From Rhizopus arrhizus (taxonomy: Eukaryota > Mucoromycota > Mucoromycetes > Mucorales > Rhizopodaceae): a stretch of DNA of 64,000 nt. The stretch is taken from NCBI GenBank assembly GCA_024220505.1, contig JAKZZE010000030.1, positions 124,001 through 188,000 of the forward strand. The letters are read 5' to 3'. Shown in pieces: positions 1 to 9,788 of this stretch. Position numbers and translations under genes: made by a program. The notes beneath the pieces were generated by a model. The model searched no databases. It worked only from the letters and a program-made list of their open reading frames with translations, and was not told where the DNA came from. Every line of letters begins with the position of its first letter. Within the stretch, counting starts at the first letter, position 1.

Positions 1-226
1 CAGGCGACTAAAAAGTCATTATTGCATCTTCAAGTACAAAAAAAGAGAATAAGATACAAAAAAGGAGCCTGAGAAACAGAAAAACTCCAAAAAAAAGACA
101 AAGCAAAAGATGAGATTGACTGCCTACTTCCACAACTTAGCTGACCTACTGTCACAACCCAACGGCAAGGAACTTTGATGGCTTTACTTCCGTGGGGGAT
201 CAGTAGGAGACAGACAAAGAAGGGTT

Positions 227-3200
227 TCAGTCAGAGTTACGAGAAGAGCTAGAATACCATAAGGCACCAGGAGAAGAGTCAATAGCATAGAAGCTATCAG
301 GACGGCACAGACGTTGTATATGCCAGAGCATCAACAAGAGAGAAGACCACCAAGGAGGACAGCGAGCTGAGCGACCAAGAGGCAACGAGGAAAGAGCAAA
401 GTCTATAGGGTAGGACCCAGGAGGACAGTGAGGCAGATCAGACCAGAGGAAAGACGGTATCAAATCGCACTCAAGAAAGTGGCGACGGGAACGACGATCA
501 CGGCCACAAGGACAGTCTTCAGGCTTACCTGGCAGCCAGCCAAGACGCCAACGAACCAAGAGAGAGCGTTCTGCACGAGTAGCAGGAACGTAGAGAATGG
601 GATCAACCACCAGAGCAGGGCGACATGCGCGTAAGAGAACCTGGGTAGTGGAGGTGACAATAGATGTGACTTGACGCTCACGATACTGGCGAAAGAAGGT
701 CTTGAGCCGAGCATCGGAGGACGGAGGAGGAGAAGGCAGAGCCAAGAAGAGCGGATTCTTGTCAAGATGGATCTTGATTCGAGAGACAGGCAGCGTTGAC
801 GACAGGAGAGACAGCAGGCAAGAACCAGGAAGAGAGCGGGCACGAAGGCAGAAACGAGTTGTAAGCACATCTATGCGGTGGTGCATAGATGGCAATGTTG
901 TCATGTGTTTGATGACCAATGTAGAGGAGGTGGCATGACCACCTACCATCATACGAAGGCATCGGTCTTGTAAGCGGTCAATTTCTTTAACTTGAGCAGC
1001 AGAAAACTTGGAAATGGCGAGACCATATTCGAATTTTGGACGGACAAAAGTAGCATAGATCCGAGCACACAAGAGAAGAGAAAAGCCTTGACGGTTTACA
1101 CCAATCTTGTTGAGAATACCCATCAGTTGAAGGACACCAGGAGAACGAAGAGGAAGCACCGAAGCAGCAGAGAGACCAGTCTTGACGAAAGGCATACCAA
1201 GGTATACGAACTTGTCGACCAAAGGAAGCGGAGTACCATAGAGTTTTAGTTGGGTTGAACCAGATGACGATGAAGAGGAAGTGGGGTGGTTGAGCACCGC
1301 ACACTTTAGAGGATTCCATCGATAACCAAGAGACAGTGAGTGTTCTTCACAGAGCTTGAGCATCTCTTTGACTGACTTTGCCGAGCCAATGACTGCGACA
1401 TCATCAGCAAAGAGGAGAGAGTTCACTGGGACCATACCAGCATCAGGAGAACCAGAGGAGGGAACCAAATGGGTGGCAGGAGCAGCGACTTGACGGAGGA
1501 GAGCAGGTAATGTATTGATGTACACCGAGTACAAGTGAGGACTGAGAACAGAACCTTGCAAGACACCGGTGACAGGAGAGAAAGCAGCAGAAGAATGGTT
1601 GGACACCAAGACAGACACCGAGACATCATCAAAGAGATGGACCAAGAGTGGCAGACAAGGAGACGAACCAGCACCAGAGCGAGAGAGAGCATCCCAGATA
1701 ACACGCCGGTCGACGGTATCGTAGGCCGACTTGATATCCAGGAATGCAACCACAGGAAACCGATGTGAGCGACGATAATAGGACTGCATCAGCTCATGAA
1801 GACATAAGGCTTGATCAAGAGCTGAGCGACGAGGACGAAAGCCACCTTGAGCAAGATCAAGTCGAGGAGACACCGAGGCGAGCCATGGAGCAAGACTAAG
1901 CTCAAGGAGCTTTCTAAACACCGAGGTCAGTGAGATGGGTCGATAGTTGGACGGCAGCGAAGGATCACCTTTCTTGAAGATCGGATAGACTTGAGCATGC
2001 CGCCAGAGGGAAGGAACGTAAGACCATTGACAGCACAAGGAAAAAAACCAAGACAGCAAGTGGGAGAGGTCAGTACTGATCGGCTTGAGCATCTCGGCCT
2101 TGATGTGATCAGCACCAGGAGCTTTACGAGTAGGGAGCTGACCGATGTACATGTGAATAGTTAAAGGAGTGAACAAAGAGTGACTTGAACCAGTAGGACC
2201 AGAGGAACCAGAGGGAGACGAACCGGAAGGAGACGAACCATGGAGACCAAGAGGCAAACCAAGAGAGGATGAAGATGGAGGAGGTGATGGGCGAGTGGAA
2301 GGTAGAAGACTGCCATCAAAGACCGAAGCCAAGTGACTAGCCATTACCTCCACTGCCTTTGACGGACCATCAGGATGTGAGAACGATGAGGATGACTGAT
2401 GTCGTCGATTGAGTTGCTTTACTTTTGAAATGGCTTTAGTAAAGTCAGACTCAAGAGACTTGCAGAATGCTTGCCAGGATAGACGCTTGGCATTGGCCAC
2501 AGCTTGACGGAAAGAAACATTTGCTTGTTGATGTTGATGCCACCAATAGACTTTGTCAATACCAAAGGCACGACGCCATCTACGGTAGCACCGGTTGCGG
2601 AAGTCAGCAGCATCTTGAAGTTGTTGTGTCCAGTACTTTTTCCAATGCGAAGGACGAGGAGGACGATCACCGACAGAAGAGTCAAGAGAGCTGTAGATTA
2701 TGTTGTTGAGCGACGCGTTGAGGTCGTCAATTGGCGGACGTGAAGAAGGAGGGTGTTGAACCAACCTTTTCAGTTGAGAGAGCAAAGGAGCGGAAGATGA
2801 ACGAAATGTATCTTGATACAGCTGACATGGATCAGGTTCACCAAGGCGAGACAAGTTCCATAATCGACGAGGATGTAGAGTGGTATCAGGTATATCAGAC
2901 AATGACTCAGAGGCACTTGACTGAGTAAATGAAAAAGACAGCGTGAGTAGACGATGATCAGAACCAAGAGACAAGTCAGACGCGATGTCAAGGCGAGGAG
3001 ACATCAATGACGCGTTGGTTAGAAACATGTCAATGATGCTACTCATCTCTCGATCATCACGAAACCCGACCCAGGTAGGAATACCATGAGCCAGTGGGCC
3101 GTTCAGAACGGTCAAAGAACGATCAGCAAGCCAGCGAGCCATAGCAGCACCACGAGGAGAGACCAATGCATCACCAGTGAGGTCACCAAGACGAGCATTA

Positions 3201-3610
3201 AAGTCGCCACAAATAAAAGTATTGGGTAACGAAGGAATGGAGGAGAGTACATTTATAAATTGAGAGTTAGAGAGAGGAGGAGGTACATACAAACAATGAA
3301 TGCGAAAGGGTCCGACCTTCAACGAAAGGGTATACCGATTCGCTGAAGGAAGTTGAGAGACCGGAAAGGGACAAGAAGGAGAGACCAGAGCAGTAACACC
3401 CATCGAACCACGGTTGGCCGAAGGTACAGGAACACCATACACATGATACTGCATCCAGTCAGTAGGAAGGAGAGAAGGGGAAAGAAGCCAAGTCTCGGTG
3501 ATGAAAAGGAGAGTAGATGAGAGACAATGAGACAAGACCTCATGAACGGTCGTGGTCCGAAGACCATTCGCGTTCCAAAGGCTTATAGAAAGGTGTTGGA
3601 CCTCACTCAT
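227..3610 (-). CDS. LINE ORF2: endonuclease-reverse transcriptase, intact
   Basis: This 1127-residue polyprotein nicks the target and reverse-transcribes the element RNA. An apurinic-type endonuclease fills about residues 5-230: the N-terminal WNANGL motif, ITETW, GDFNAR near 133, and SDHR near 218. The reverse transcriptase spans about residues 490-790: FLDIKSAYD near 625, GVLQGSVLSPHLY, and the catalytic FADD near 735, with F where many families have Y. A cysteine-histidine motif of the form C-x-C-x8-H-x4-C lies near 1033-1050, as in many LINE C-termini. No RNase H domain is visible. The ATG overlaps the stop of ORF1 in an ATGA tetranucleotide (3607-3610), which suggests termination-reinitiation. 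There is no internal stop, so the copy may be competent. Confidence 0.95.
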   Translation of the reverse strand: MSEVQHLSISLWNANGLRTTTVHEVLSHCLSSTLLFITETWLLSPSLLPTDWMQYHVYGVPVPSANRGSMGVTALVSPSCPFPVSQLPSANRYTLSLKVGPFRIHCLYVPPPLSNSQFINVLSSIPSLPNTFICGDFNARLGDLTGDALVSPRGAAMARWLADRSLTVLNGPLAHGIPTWVGFRDDREMSSIIDMFLTNASLMSPRLDIASDLSLGSDHRLLTLSFSFTQSSASESLSDIPDTTLHPRRLWNLSRLGEPDPCQLYQDTFRSSSAPLLSQLKRLVQHPPSSRPPIDDLNASLNNIIYSSLDSSVGDRPPRPSHWKKYWTQQLQDAADFRNRCYRRWRRAFGIDKVYWWHQHQQANVSFRQAVANAKRLSWQAFCKSLESDFTKAISKVKQLNRRHQSSSSFSHPDGPSKAVEVMASHLASVFDGSLLPSTRPSPPPSSSSLGLPLGLHGSSPSGSSPSGSSGPTGSSHSLFTPLTIHMYIGQLPTRKAPGADHIKAEMLKPISTDLSHLLSWFFSLCCQWSYVPSLWRHAQVYPIFKKGDPSLPSNYRPISLTSVFRKLLELSLAPWLASVSPRLDLAQGGFRPRRSALDQALCLHELMQSYYRRSHRFPVVAFLDIKSAYDTVDRRVIWDALSRSGAGSSPCLPLLVHLFDDVSVSVLVSNHSSAAFSPVTGVLQGSVLSPHLYSVYINTLPALLRQVAAPATHLVPSSGSPDAGMVPVNSLLFADDVAVIGSAKSVKEMLKLCEEHSLSLGYRWNPLKCAVLNHPTSSSSSSGSTQLKLYGTPLPLVDKFVYLGMPFVKTGLSAASVLPLRSPGVLQLMGILNKIGVNRQGFSLLLCARIYATFVRPKFEYGLAISKFSAAQVKEIDRLQDRCLRMMVGGHATSSTLVIKHMTTLPSMHHRIDVLTTRFCLRARSLPGSCLLSLLSSTLPVSRIKIHLDKNPLFLALPSPPPSSDARLKTFFRQYRERQVTSIVTSTTQVLLRACRPALVVDPILYVPATRAERSLLVRWRLGWLPGKPEDCPCGRDRRSRRHFLECDLIPSFLWSDLPHCPPGSYPIDFALSSLPLGRSARCPPWWSSLLLMLWHIQRLCRPDSFYAIDSSPGALWYSSSSRNSD

Positions 3611-4611
3611 AATGAGTGTGATCCAGCACTAGCGGTATCAGAGGCCAAAGCATCTGACATGACCGTGTCACCACGGAAAGCAGCGCCTGGGTCACGACCA
3701 CGAGAAGCAAAAGAGGAAGGGGGAAGGGAAGACAGAATCTGACTCAAAGAGTCCTCATCGATCCAACCCTTGGAAGAAAAGTACTTACCTACGGGACCTA
3801 CTAGGTGAGCACGGCCAGCACCAAGACGAGAGAGAGCACGGGAGCAGCGAGTGAACTGAAGCTCAGCACATTCATTAGCCTTGTCAGCCGATGAGAGATG
3901 CTGGAGCTCAGGATCCGCCAAGTTGATAGGATCCAATGGATCAAAACCGTCAACCAACGGAACCTTGGAAGCAGAGAGAAGAGAAACCACCTCTTCTTTG
4001 TATTGAACGTGGACCAAGAGACCAATGGCCTTTGGGCCAGGGAAGCAAATGTCGAGGACACGGGACAGATCAAGACCAAGTAGACGCAGGTTGCGCCTAA
4101 CTTCAGCACGGGACAGCTTGCGGTTTCTGTGCAAGTACAGGTATTCAAAACCACGAGGAGCAGAGGGATCCACAGGTTGAAAGGGACGACTAGCAGCAAG
4201 CTTACGCTTCTTGCTAGGTGGGCGACGAGAGGTGATAGCAGCAGTAGCAGCAGCCTTGGCAGCAATAGCACTATAGGATGTTTTGTTCATTTGGGGTGCA
4301 TCTTGGGGTGCACGTATGGATGCCGGGTCGGAAACCAAAGAGGAGAAAGCGGAAGAACTGTTGATGTCAGCGCCAGCGGAGATTTGTGATTCAAGCGAAG
4401 CGATTTTCGCCTTCAAAGACGCATTTTCACTACGCAGAGCAGAGAGTTCAGCAATGACACTAGCATGTGTCGAAACTTCTTGTTGTAGAGTATTAACAGT
4501 ATTTAACAAATACTGCAAGGTGTTTTGAATGTTGGAAACATTAGAAATGTCGACATTTGCAACTCCATCTTGCGAGATGAGCGAAATGGGGGAGCCAGAT
4601 TGTTGAGACAT
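3607..4611 (-). CDS. LINE ORF1: coiled-coil nucleic-acid-binding protein
   Basis: This protein of 334 residues is the probable RNA-binding particle protein of the element. I chose the ATG at 4611 (MSQQSG...) because codons further upstream lack an ATG. Residues about 20-85 show heptad-like leucine, valine and isoleucine spacing (a likely coiled coil). A basic nuclear-localisation-like stretch (PPSKKRKL) follows at about 135. The central part, with the repeated phrase YLYLHRNRKLSRAEVRRNLRL, may be an RRM-like fold. That reading rests on general LINE architecture, not on a motif I can prove. Its TGA stop overlaps the ORF2 start. Confidence 0.85.
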   Translation of the reverse strand: MSQQSGSPISLISQDGVANVDISNVSNIQNTLQYLLNTVNTLQQEVSTHASVIAELSALRSENASLKAKIASLESQISAGADINSSSAFSSLVSDPASIRAPQDAPQMNKTSYSAIAAKAAATAAITSRRPPSKKRKLAASRPFQPVDPSAPRGFEYLYLHRNRKLSRAEVRRNLRLLGLDLSRVLDICFPGPKAIGLLVHVQYKEEVVSLLSASKVPLVDGFDPLDPINLADPELQHLSSADKANECAELQFTRCSRALSRLGAGRAHLVGPVGKYFSSKGWIDEDSLSQILSSLPPSSFASRGRDPGAAFRGDTVMSDALASDTASAGSHSL

Positions 4612-4800
4612 GGGAAATGTCGAAAATGGTGAAAAATACAGCAATCGAGTTGAAAAAAATATAGGTTGTAGAGAAAAATACGACGATTATTTTGGTGTTA
4701 AAACGGTGGATGGATGTATCGTATTCGCAGAGATATTTGAGTTCAAAGTTGATTACGCGTACTATACCTTGTGTAACGGTCGGAAGAGCGAAAGAAAGGT

Positions 4801-4815
4801 GGTCGCTTAGCTCAG
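4801..4815 (+). pseudogene. 15-nt 5' fragment of tRNA-Ile between the two LINE copies
   Basis: GGTCGCTTAGCTCAG here is identical to the first 15 nt of the intact tRNA gene at 9669. The sequence then switches abruptly to the 3' tail of LINE copy 2. It is the left half of a tRNA gene split by LINE insertion at the D-loop, inside the A box. The same 15 nt reappear to the right of copy 2, where they complete the functional tRNA. They are therefore at least part of a target-site duplication. Confidence 0.9.
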
Positions 4816-5082
4816 GTTAAAGGTTTTGTTTTTATTAAATAACGAAGATATATTGCAGGCGACTAAAAAGTCATTATTGCATCTTCCAGTACAAAGAAAA
4901 AGAATAAGTACAAAAAAAGGAGCCTGAGAAACAGAAAAACTCCAAAAAAAAGATAGAGAAAAAAGATGAGATTGACTGCCTACTTCCACAACTTAGCTGA
5001 CCTACTGTCACAACCCAACGGCAAGGAACTTTGATGGCTTTACTTCCGTGGGGGATCAGCAGGAGACAGACAAAGAAGGGTT

Positions 5083-8000
5083 TCAGTCAGGGTGACGAGA
5101 AGAACTTGAATACCATAAGGCACCAGGAGAAGAGTCAATAGGAAGATTCCTATCAGGACGACAGAGACGTTGGATATGCGAAAGCATCAATAGGAGTGAT
5201 GACCACCAAGGAGGACAGCGAGCTGAGCGACCAAGAGGCAACGAGGAAAGAGCAAAGTCAATGGGATAGCACCCAGGAGGACAGCGAGGCAGATCAGACC
5301 AAAGGAAAGACGGGATCAAATCACACTCAAGAAAGTGGCGACGAGAGCGACGATCACGTCCACAAGGACAGTCTTCGGGTTTACCAGGTAGCCAGCCAAG
5401 ACGCCAACGAACCAAGAGAGAGCGTTCTGCACGGGTTGCAGGAACGTAGAGAATGGGATCAACCACCAGAGCAGGGCGACATGCGCGTAAGAGAACCTGG
5501 GTAGTGGAGGTGACGAGTGAAGTGACTTGACGCTCACGATACTGGCGAAAGAAGGTCTTGAGCCGAGCATCGGAGGACGGAGGAGGAAAAGGCAGAGCCA
5601 AGAAGAGCGGATTCTTTTGAAGATGGATTTGTAGGCGAGAGACAGGTAACGTTGTTGGCAACAGAGACAGCAGGCAAGAACCAGGAAGAGAGCGGGCACG
5701 AAGGCAGAAACGAGTTGTAAGCACATCTATGCGGTGATGCATAGACGGCAAGGTAGTGAGATGCTTGATGATAGTGGTGGAAGAAGTGGCATGACCACCT
5801 ACCATCATACGAAGGCAGCGATCTTGAAGACGTTCAATTTCTTTCACTTGAGCAGCAGAAAATTTGGAAATGGCGAGACCATATTCGAACTTTGGACGGA
5901 CAAATGTGGCATAGATCCGAGCACACAAGAGAAGAGAAAAGCCTTGACGATTCACGCCAATCTTGTTGAGAATACCCATCAGTTGAAGGACACCAGGAGA
6001 ACGAAGAGGAAGCACCGAAGCAGCAGAGAGACCAGACTTGACAAACGGCATACCAAGGTATACAAACTTGTCGACCAAGGCAGAGAAGTACCATAGAGTG
6101 TAAGTTGGGTTGAACCAGATGACGATGAAGAGGAAGTGGGGTGGTTGAGCACCGCACACTTCAGAGGATTCCAGCGATATCCAAGAGACAACGAGTGATC
6201 CTCACAGAGCTTGAGCATCTCTTTGACTGACTTTGCCGAGCCAATGACTGCGACATCGTCAGCAAAGAGGAGAGAGTTGACTGGGACCATACCAGCATCG
6301 GAGCGACCAGAGGAGGGAACCAAATGGGTGGCAGGAGCAGCGACTTGACGAAGTAAGCAGGTAATGTATTGATGTACACCGAGTACAAGTGAGGACTGAG
6401 AACAGAACCTTGCAAGACACCGGTGACAGGAGAAAAAGCAGCAGAAGAATGGTTGGACACCAAGACAGACACCGAGACATCATCAAAAAGATGAACCAAG
6501 AGAGGCAGACAAGGAGAGGAACCAGCACCAGAACGAGAGAGAGCATCCCAGATAACACGCCGGTCGACGGTATCGTAGGCCGACTTGATATCCAGGAATG
6601 CTACCACAGGAAACCGATGAGAGCGACGGTAATACGACTGTATTAGTTCATGAAGGCACAGAGCCTGATCCAGGGCAGATCGACGAGGACGGAAACCACC
6701 TTGAGCGAGGTCAAGAGGAGGAGATGCAGAGGACAACCATGGAGACAGCGACAGCTCAAGTAGCTTGCGGAATACAGATGTGAGTGAGATTGGACGGTAG
6801 TTTGAGGGAAGTGATGAATCACCTTTCTTGAAAATGGGATAAACTTGAGCATGTCGCCACAGAGAAGGAACATAGGACCATTGATAGCATAGAGTAAGAA
6901 CCAGGAAAGAATGAATGACAGGTCAGTACTGATCGGCTTGAGCATCTCGGCCTTGATGTGATCAGCACCAGGAGCTTTACGAGTAGGGAGCTGACCGATG
7001 TACATGTGAATAGTTAAAGGAGCGAAGAGAGAATTTGAAGGACCAGGAGAACCAGCGGAACCAGAGGGAAACGAACCAGAAGGAGACGAACCAGAGGGAG
7101 ACGAACCATGGAGACCAAGAGGCAAACCAAGAGAGGATGGAGATGATGGAGGTGGTGGGCGAGTGGAAGGTAGAAGACTGCCATCAAAGACCGAAGCCAA
7201 GTGACTAGCCATTACCTCCACTGCCTTAGACGGACCATCAGGATGGGAAAACGACGATGATGACTGATGTCGTCGATTGAGTTGCTTGACTTTGGAAACG
7301 GCTTTAGTGAAGTCAGATTCGAGAGACTTGCAAAATGCTTGCCAGGAGAGACGTTTGGCATTGGCCACAGCTTGACGGAAAGAGGTATTCGCTTGTTGAT
7401 GTTGATGCCACCAATAGACTTTGTCGATGCCAAAGGCACGACGCCATCTACGGTAGCACCTGTTGCGGAAGTCAGCAGCATCTTGAAGTTGTTGTGTCCA
7501 GTACTTTTTCCAATGTGAAGGACGAGGTGGACGATCACCGACAGAAGAGTCAAGGGAGCGGTAGATGATATCGTTGAGCGACGCGTTGAGGTCGTCAATA
7601 GGCGGACGTGAAGAAGGAGGGTGTTGAACCAACCTCTTCAGTTGAGACAGCAAAGGAGCAGAGGACGAACGAAAGGTGTCTTGATACAATTGACATGGAT
7701 CAGGTTCACCAAGGCGAGACAAGTTCCATAGTCGACGAGGATGTAGTGTTGTATCAGATGTATCAGACATAGACTCAGAGGCACTTGACTGAGCAAAAGA
7801 AAATGACAGCGTTAGTAGACGATGATCAGAACCAAGAGACAAGTCAGACGCGATATCAAGGCGAGGAGACATCAATAACGCGTTTGTTAAAAACATGTCA
7901 ATGATGCTACTCATCTCTCGATCATCACGAAACCCGACCCAGGTAGGAATACCATGAGCCAGTGGGCCGTTCAGAACGGTCAAAGAGCGATCAGCAAGCC

Positions 8001-8478
8001 AGCGAGCCATAGCAGCACCACGAGGAGAGACCAATGCATCACCAGTGAGGTCACCAAGACGAGCATTAAAGTCGCCACAAATAAAAGTATTGGGGAGAGA
8101 AGGAATGGAGGAAAGTACATTAATAAGTTCAGAGTTGGAAAGAGGAGGGGGAACATACAAACAATGAATGCGAAACGGTCCGACCTTCAACGAAAGGGTA
8201 TACCGATTCGCTGAAGGAAGTTGAGAGACAGGAAAGGGACAAGAAGGAGAGACCAGAGCAGTAACACCCATCGAACCACGGTTGGCCGAAGGTACAGGAA
8301 CACCATACACATGATACTGCATCCAGTCAGTAGGAAGGAGCGAAGGGGAAAGAAGCCAAGTCTCGGTAATAAAAAGGAGTGTGGAAGATAAACAATGAGA
8401 CAGGACCTCATGAACGGTCGTGGTCCGAAGACCATTCGCGTTCCAAAGGCTTATAGAAAGGTGTTGGACCTCACTCAT
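5083..8478 (-). pseudogene. LINE ORF2 copy 2, broken by three frameshifts
   Basis: The ORF starts at 8478 with the same ATGA overlap as copy 1 and keeps the endonuclease intact. Relative to copy 1 it loses one base near 6890-6925 (after LKPISTDLS, before the RT fingers). It loses a second near 6353 (after VYINTLPA) and a third near 6080 (after LYGTSLP). Each block continues in the next frame, including LDIKSAYD, FADD and the C-terminal C-x-C...H-x4-C motif, so the damage is limited to indels. It also has extra SGS-type codons in the serine/glycine-rich linker ahead of the RT (about 7040-7110), compared with copy 1. Confidence 0.92.
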
Positions 8479-9479
8479 AATGAGTGTGATCCAGCACTAG
8501 CGGAATCAGAGACCAAAGCATCTGACATGACCGTGTCACCACGGAAAGCAGCGCCTGGGTCACGACCACGAGAAGCAAAAGAGGAAGGGGGAAGGGAAGA
8601 CAGAATCTGACTCAAAGAGTCCTCATCAAGCCAACCCTTGGAACAAAAGTACTTACCTACGGGACCCACCAGATGAGCACGGCCAGCACCAAGACGAGAG
8701 AGAGCACGGGAGCAGCGAGTGAACTGAAGCTCAGCACATTCATTAGCCTTGTCAGCCGATGAAAGATGCTGGAGCTCAGGATCCGCCAAGTGGACAGGAT
8801 CCAAAGGATCAAAACCGTCAACCAACGGAACCTTGGCAGCAGAAAGAAGAGAGATCACCTCTTCTTTGTAAAGAACATGGATCAGGAGACCAATGGCCTT
8901 TGGGCCAGGAAAGCAGATGTCCAAAACACGGGAAAGATCAAGACCAAGTAAACGCAGGTTGCGTCTAATTTCAGCACGGGACAGTTTGCGGTTTCTATGC
9001 AAGTACAGGTATTCGAAACCACGAGGAGCAGAAGGGTCAACTGGTTGGAATGGACGACTAGCAGCAAGCTTTCGCTTCTTGCTAGGTGGGCGACGGGTGG
9101 TAGTAGTAGTAGTAGCAGCAGCCTTGGCAGCAATAGCACTATAGGTTGCATTATTCGTTTGTGGTGCATCTTGGGGCGCACGTATGGATGCCGGGTCGGA
9201 AGCCAAAGAGGAGAAAGCGGAAGAACTGTTGACGTCAGCGCCAGCGGAGAGTTGGGATTCAAGTGAGGCGATTTTCGCCTTCAAAGTAGCGTTTTCACTG
9301 CGTAAAGCAGTCAGTTCAGCAAACAAGTCATCGTGTGTTGAAACACGTTGCTGGAGTGTTTCAAAGTTGTGCAATAAATATTGCAAAGCTTGTTGCATGT
9401 CAGAAGGGTTTGGAATGTTGACATTTGCAACTCCATCTTGCGAGATGAGCGAAATGGGAGTGCCAGATTGTTGAGACAT
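8475..9479 (-). CDS. LINE ORF1, copy 2
   Basis: This is a 334-residue homologue of the ORF1 at 3607-4611, opened at the equivalent ATG (MSQQSGTP...). The C-terminal two thirds are nearly identical to copy 1. The coiled-coil region (residues about 20-60) is clearly diverged, for example in the stretch following PNPSDMQQALQYLL. This gives uneven divergence along one gene. Its stop overlaps the ORF2 start in ATGA (8475-8478). Confidence 0.85.
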   Translation of the reverse strand: MSQQSGTPISLISQDGVANVNIPNPSDMQQALQYLLHNFETLQQRVSTHDDLFAELTALRSENATLKAKIASLESQLSAGADVNSSSAFSSLASDPASIRAPQDAPQTNNATYSAIAAKAAATTTTTTRRPPSKKRKLAASRPFQPVDPSAPRGFEYLYLHRNRKLSRAEIRRNLRLLGLDLSRVLDICFPGPKAIGLLIHVLYKEEVISLLSAAKVPLVDGFDPLDPVHLADPELQHLSSADKANECAELQFTRCSRALSRLGAGRAHLVGPVGKYFCSKGWLDEDSLSQILSSLPPSSFASRGRDPGAAFRGDTVMSDALVSDSASAGSHSL

Positions 9480-9668
9480 GGGAAATGTCGAAAATGGTGA
9501 AAAATACAGCAATCGAGTTGAAAAAAATATAGTTTGTAGAGAAAAATACGACGATTATTTTGGTGTTAAAACGGTAGATGGATGTATCGTATTCGCAGAG
9601 ATATTTGAGTTCAAAGTTGATTACGCGTACTATACCTTGTGTAACGGTCGGAAGAGCGAAAGAAAGGT

Positions 9669-9742
9669 GGTCGCTTAGCTCAGTTGGTTAGAGCGTGGTG
9701 CTAATAACGCCAAGGTCGCGAGTTCGACCCTCGTAGTGACCA
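9669..9742 (+). tRNA. tRNA-Ile(AAU)
   Basis: This is a complete 74-nt cloverleaf. The acceptor 9669-9675 pairs with 9735-9741 (one G-U), the D stem is GCTC/GAGC, and the anticodon stem is TGGTG/CGCCA. The loop CTAATAA puts AAU at 9703-9705, the T stem is GCGAG/CTCGT with loop TTCGACC, and the discriminator is A9742. There is no intron and no encoded CCA. The A box (TAGCTCAGTTGG) and B box (GTTCGACCC) are intact. A T8 run follows at 9781. Its first 15 nt are also part of the target duplication of LINE copy 2. The complement of its CCA-bearing 3' end is the primer-binding site in the neighbouring LTR arrays. Confidence 0.97.
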
Positions 9743-9780
9743 ATTACCTGTATGACCTCTTCGAAGAAAAGGTCGAAACC

Positions 9781-9788
9781 TTTTTTTT
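9781..9788 (+). terminator. Pol III T-run terminator of tRNA-Ile
   Basis: Eight consecutive T residues lie 38 nt after the tRNA 3' end, as expected for RNA polymerase III termination. Confidence 0.75.

Larger units (their letters stand above)
1..4800 (-). mobile_element. APE-type LINE, copy 1 (tRNA-Ile-targeting family), 3' end cut by window edge
   Basis: This is a non-LTR retrotransposon with two overlapping ORFs (ORF1 3607-4611, ORF2 227-3610), read leftwards. Positions 1-226 are its 3' UTR. Comparison with the second copy (from 4816) shows that the element should continue about 40 nt beyond the left edge. The sequence right of ORF1 (about 4612-4800) is a 5' UTR nearly identical to that of copy 2 (9480-9668). 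Immediately to its right lie 15 nt of a tRNA-Ile gene. The exact boundary between element and duplicated target cannot be set, because both copies end in the same context. Base composition is richer in G+C than the surrounding AT-rich sequence. Confidence 0.93.
4816..9668 (-). mobile_element. APE-type LINE, copy 2, inserted in tRNA-Ile
   Basis: This is a full-length second copy of the family in the same orientation as copy 1. Its 3' end, read on the minus strand, finishes in an A-rich tail (complement of 4816-4856) directly against the tRNA fragment at 4801-4815. Its 5' end runs into the complete tRNA gene at 9669. ORF1 is open but ORF2 carries three one-base deletions relative to copy 1. Because it lies between copy 1 and the tRNA, copy 2 must have inserted after copy 1. 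Confidence 0.92.
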
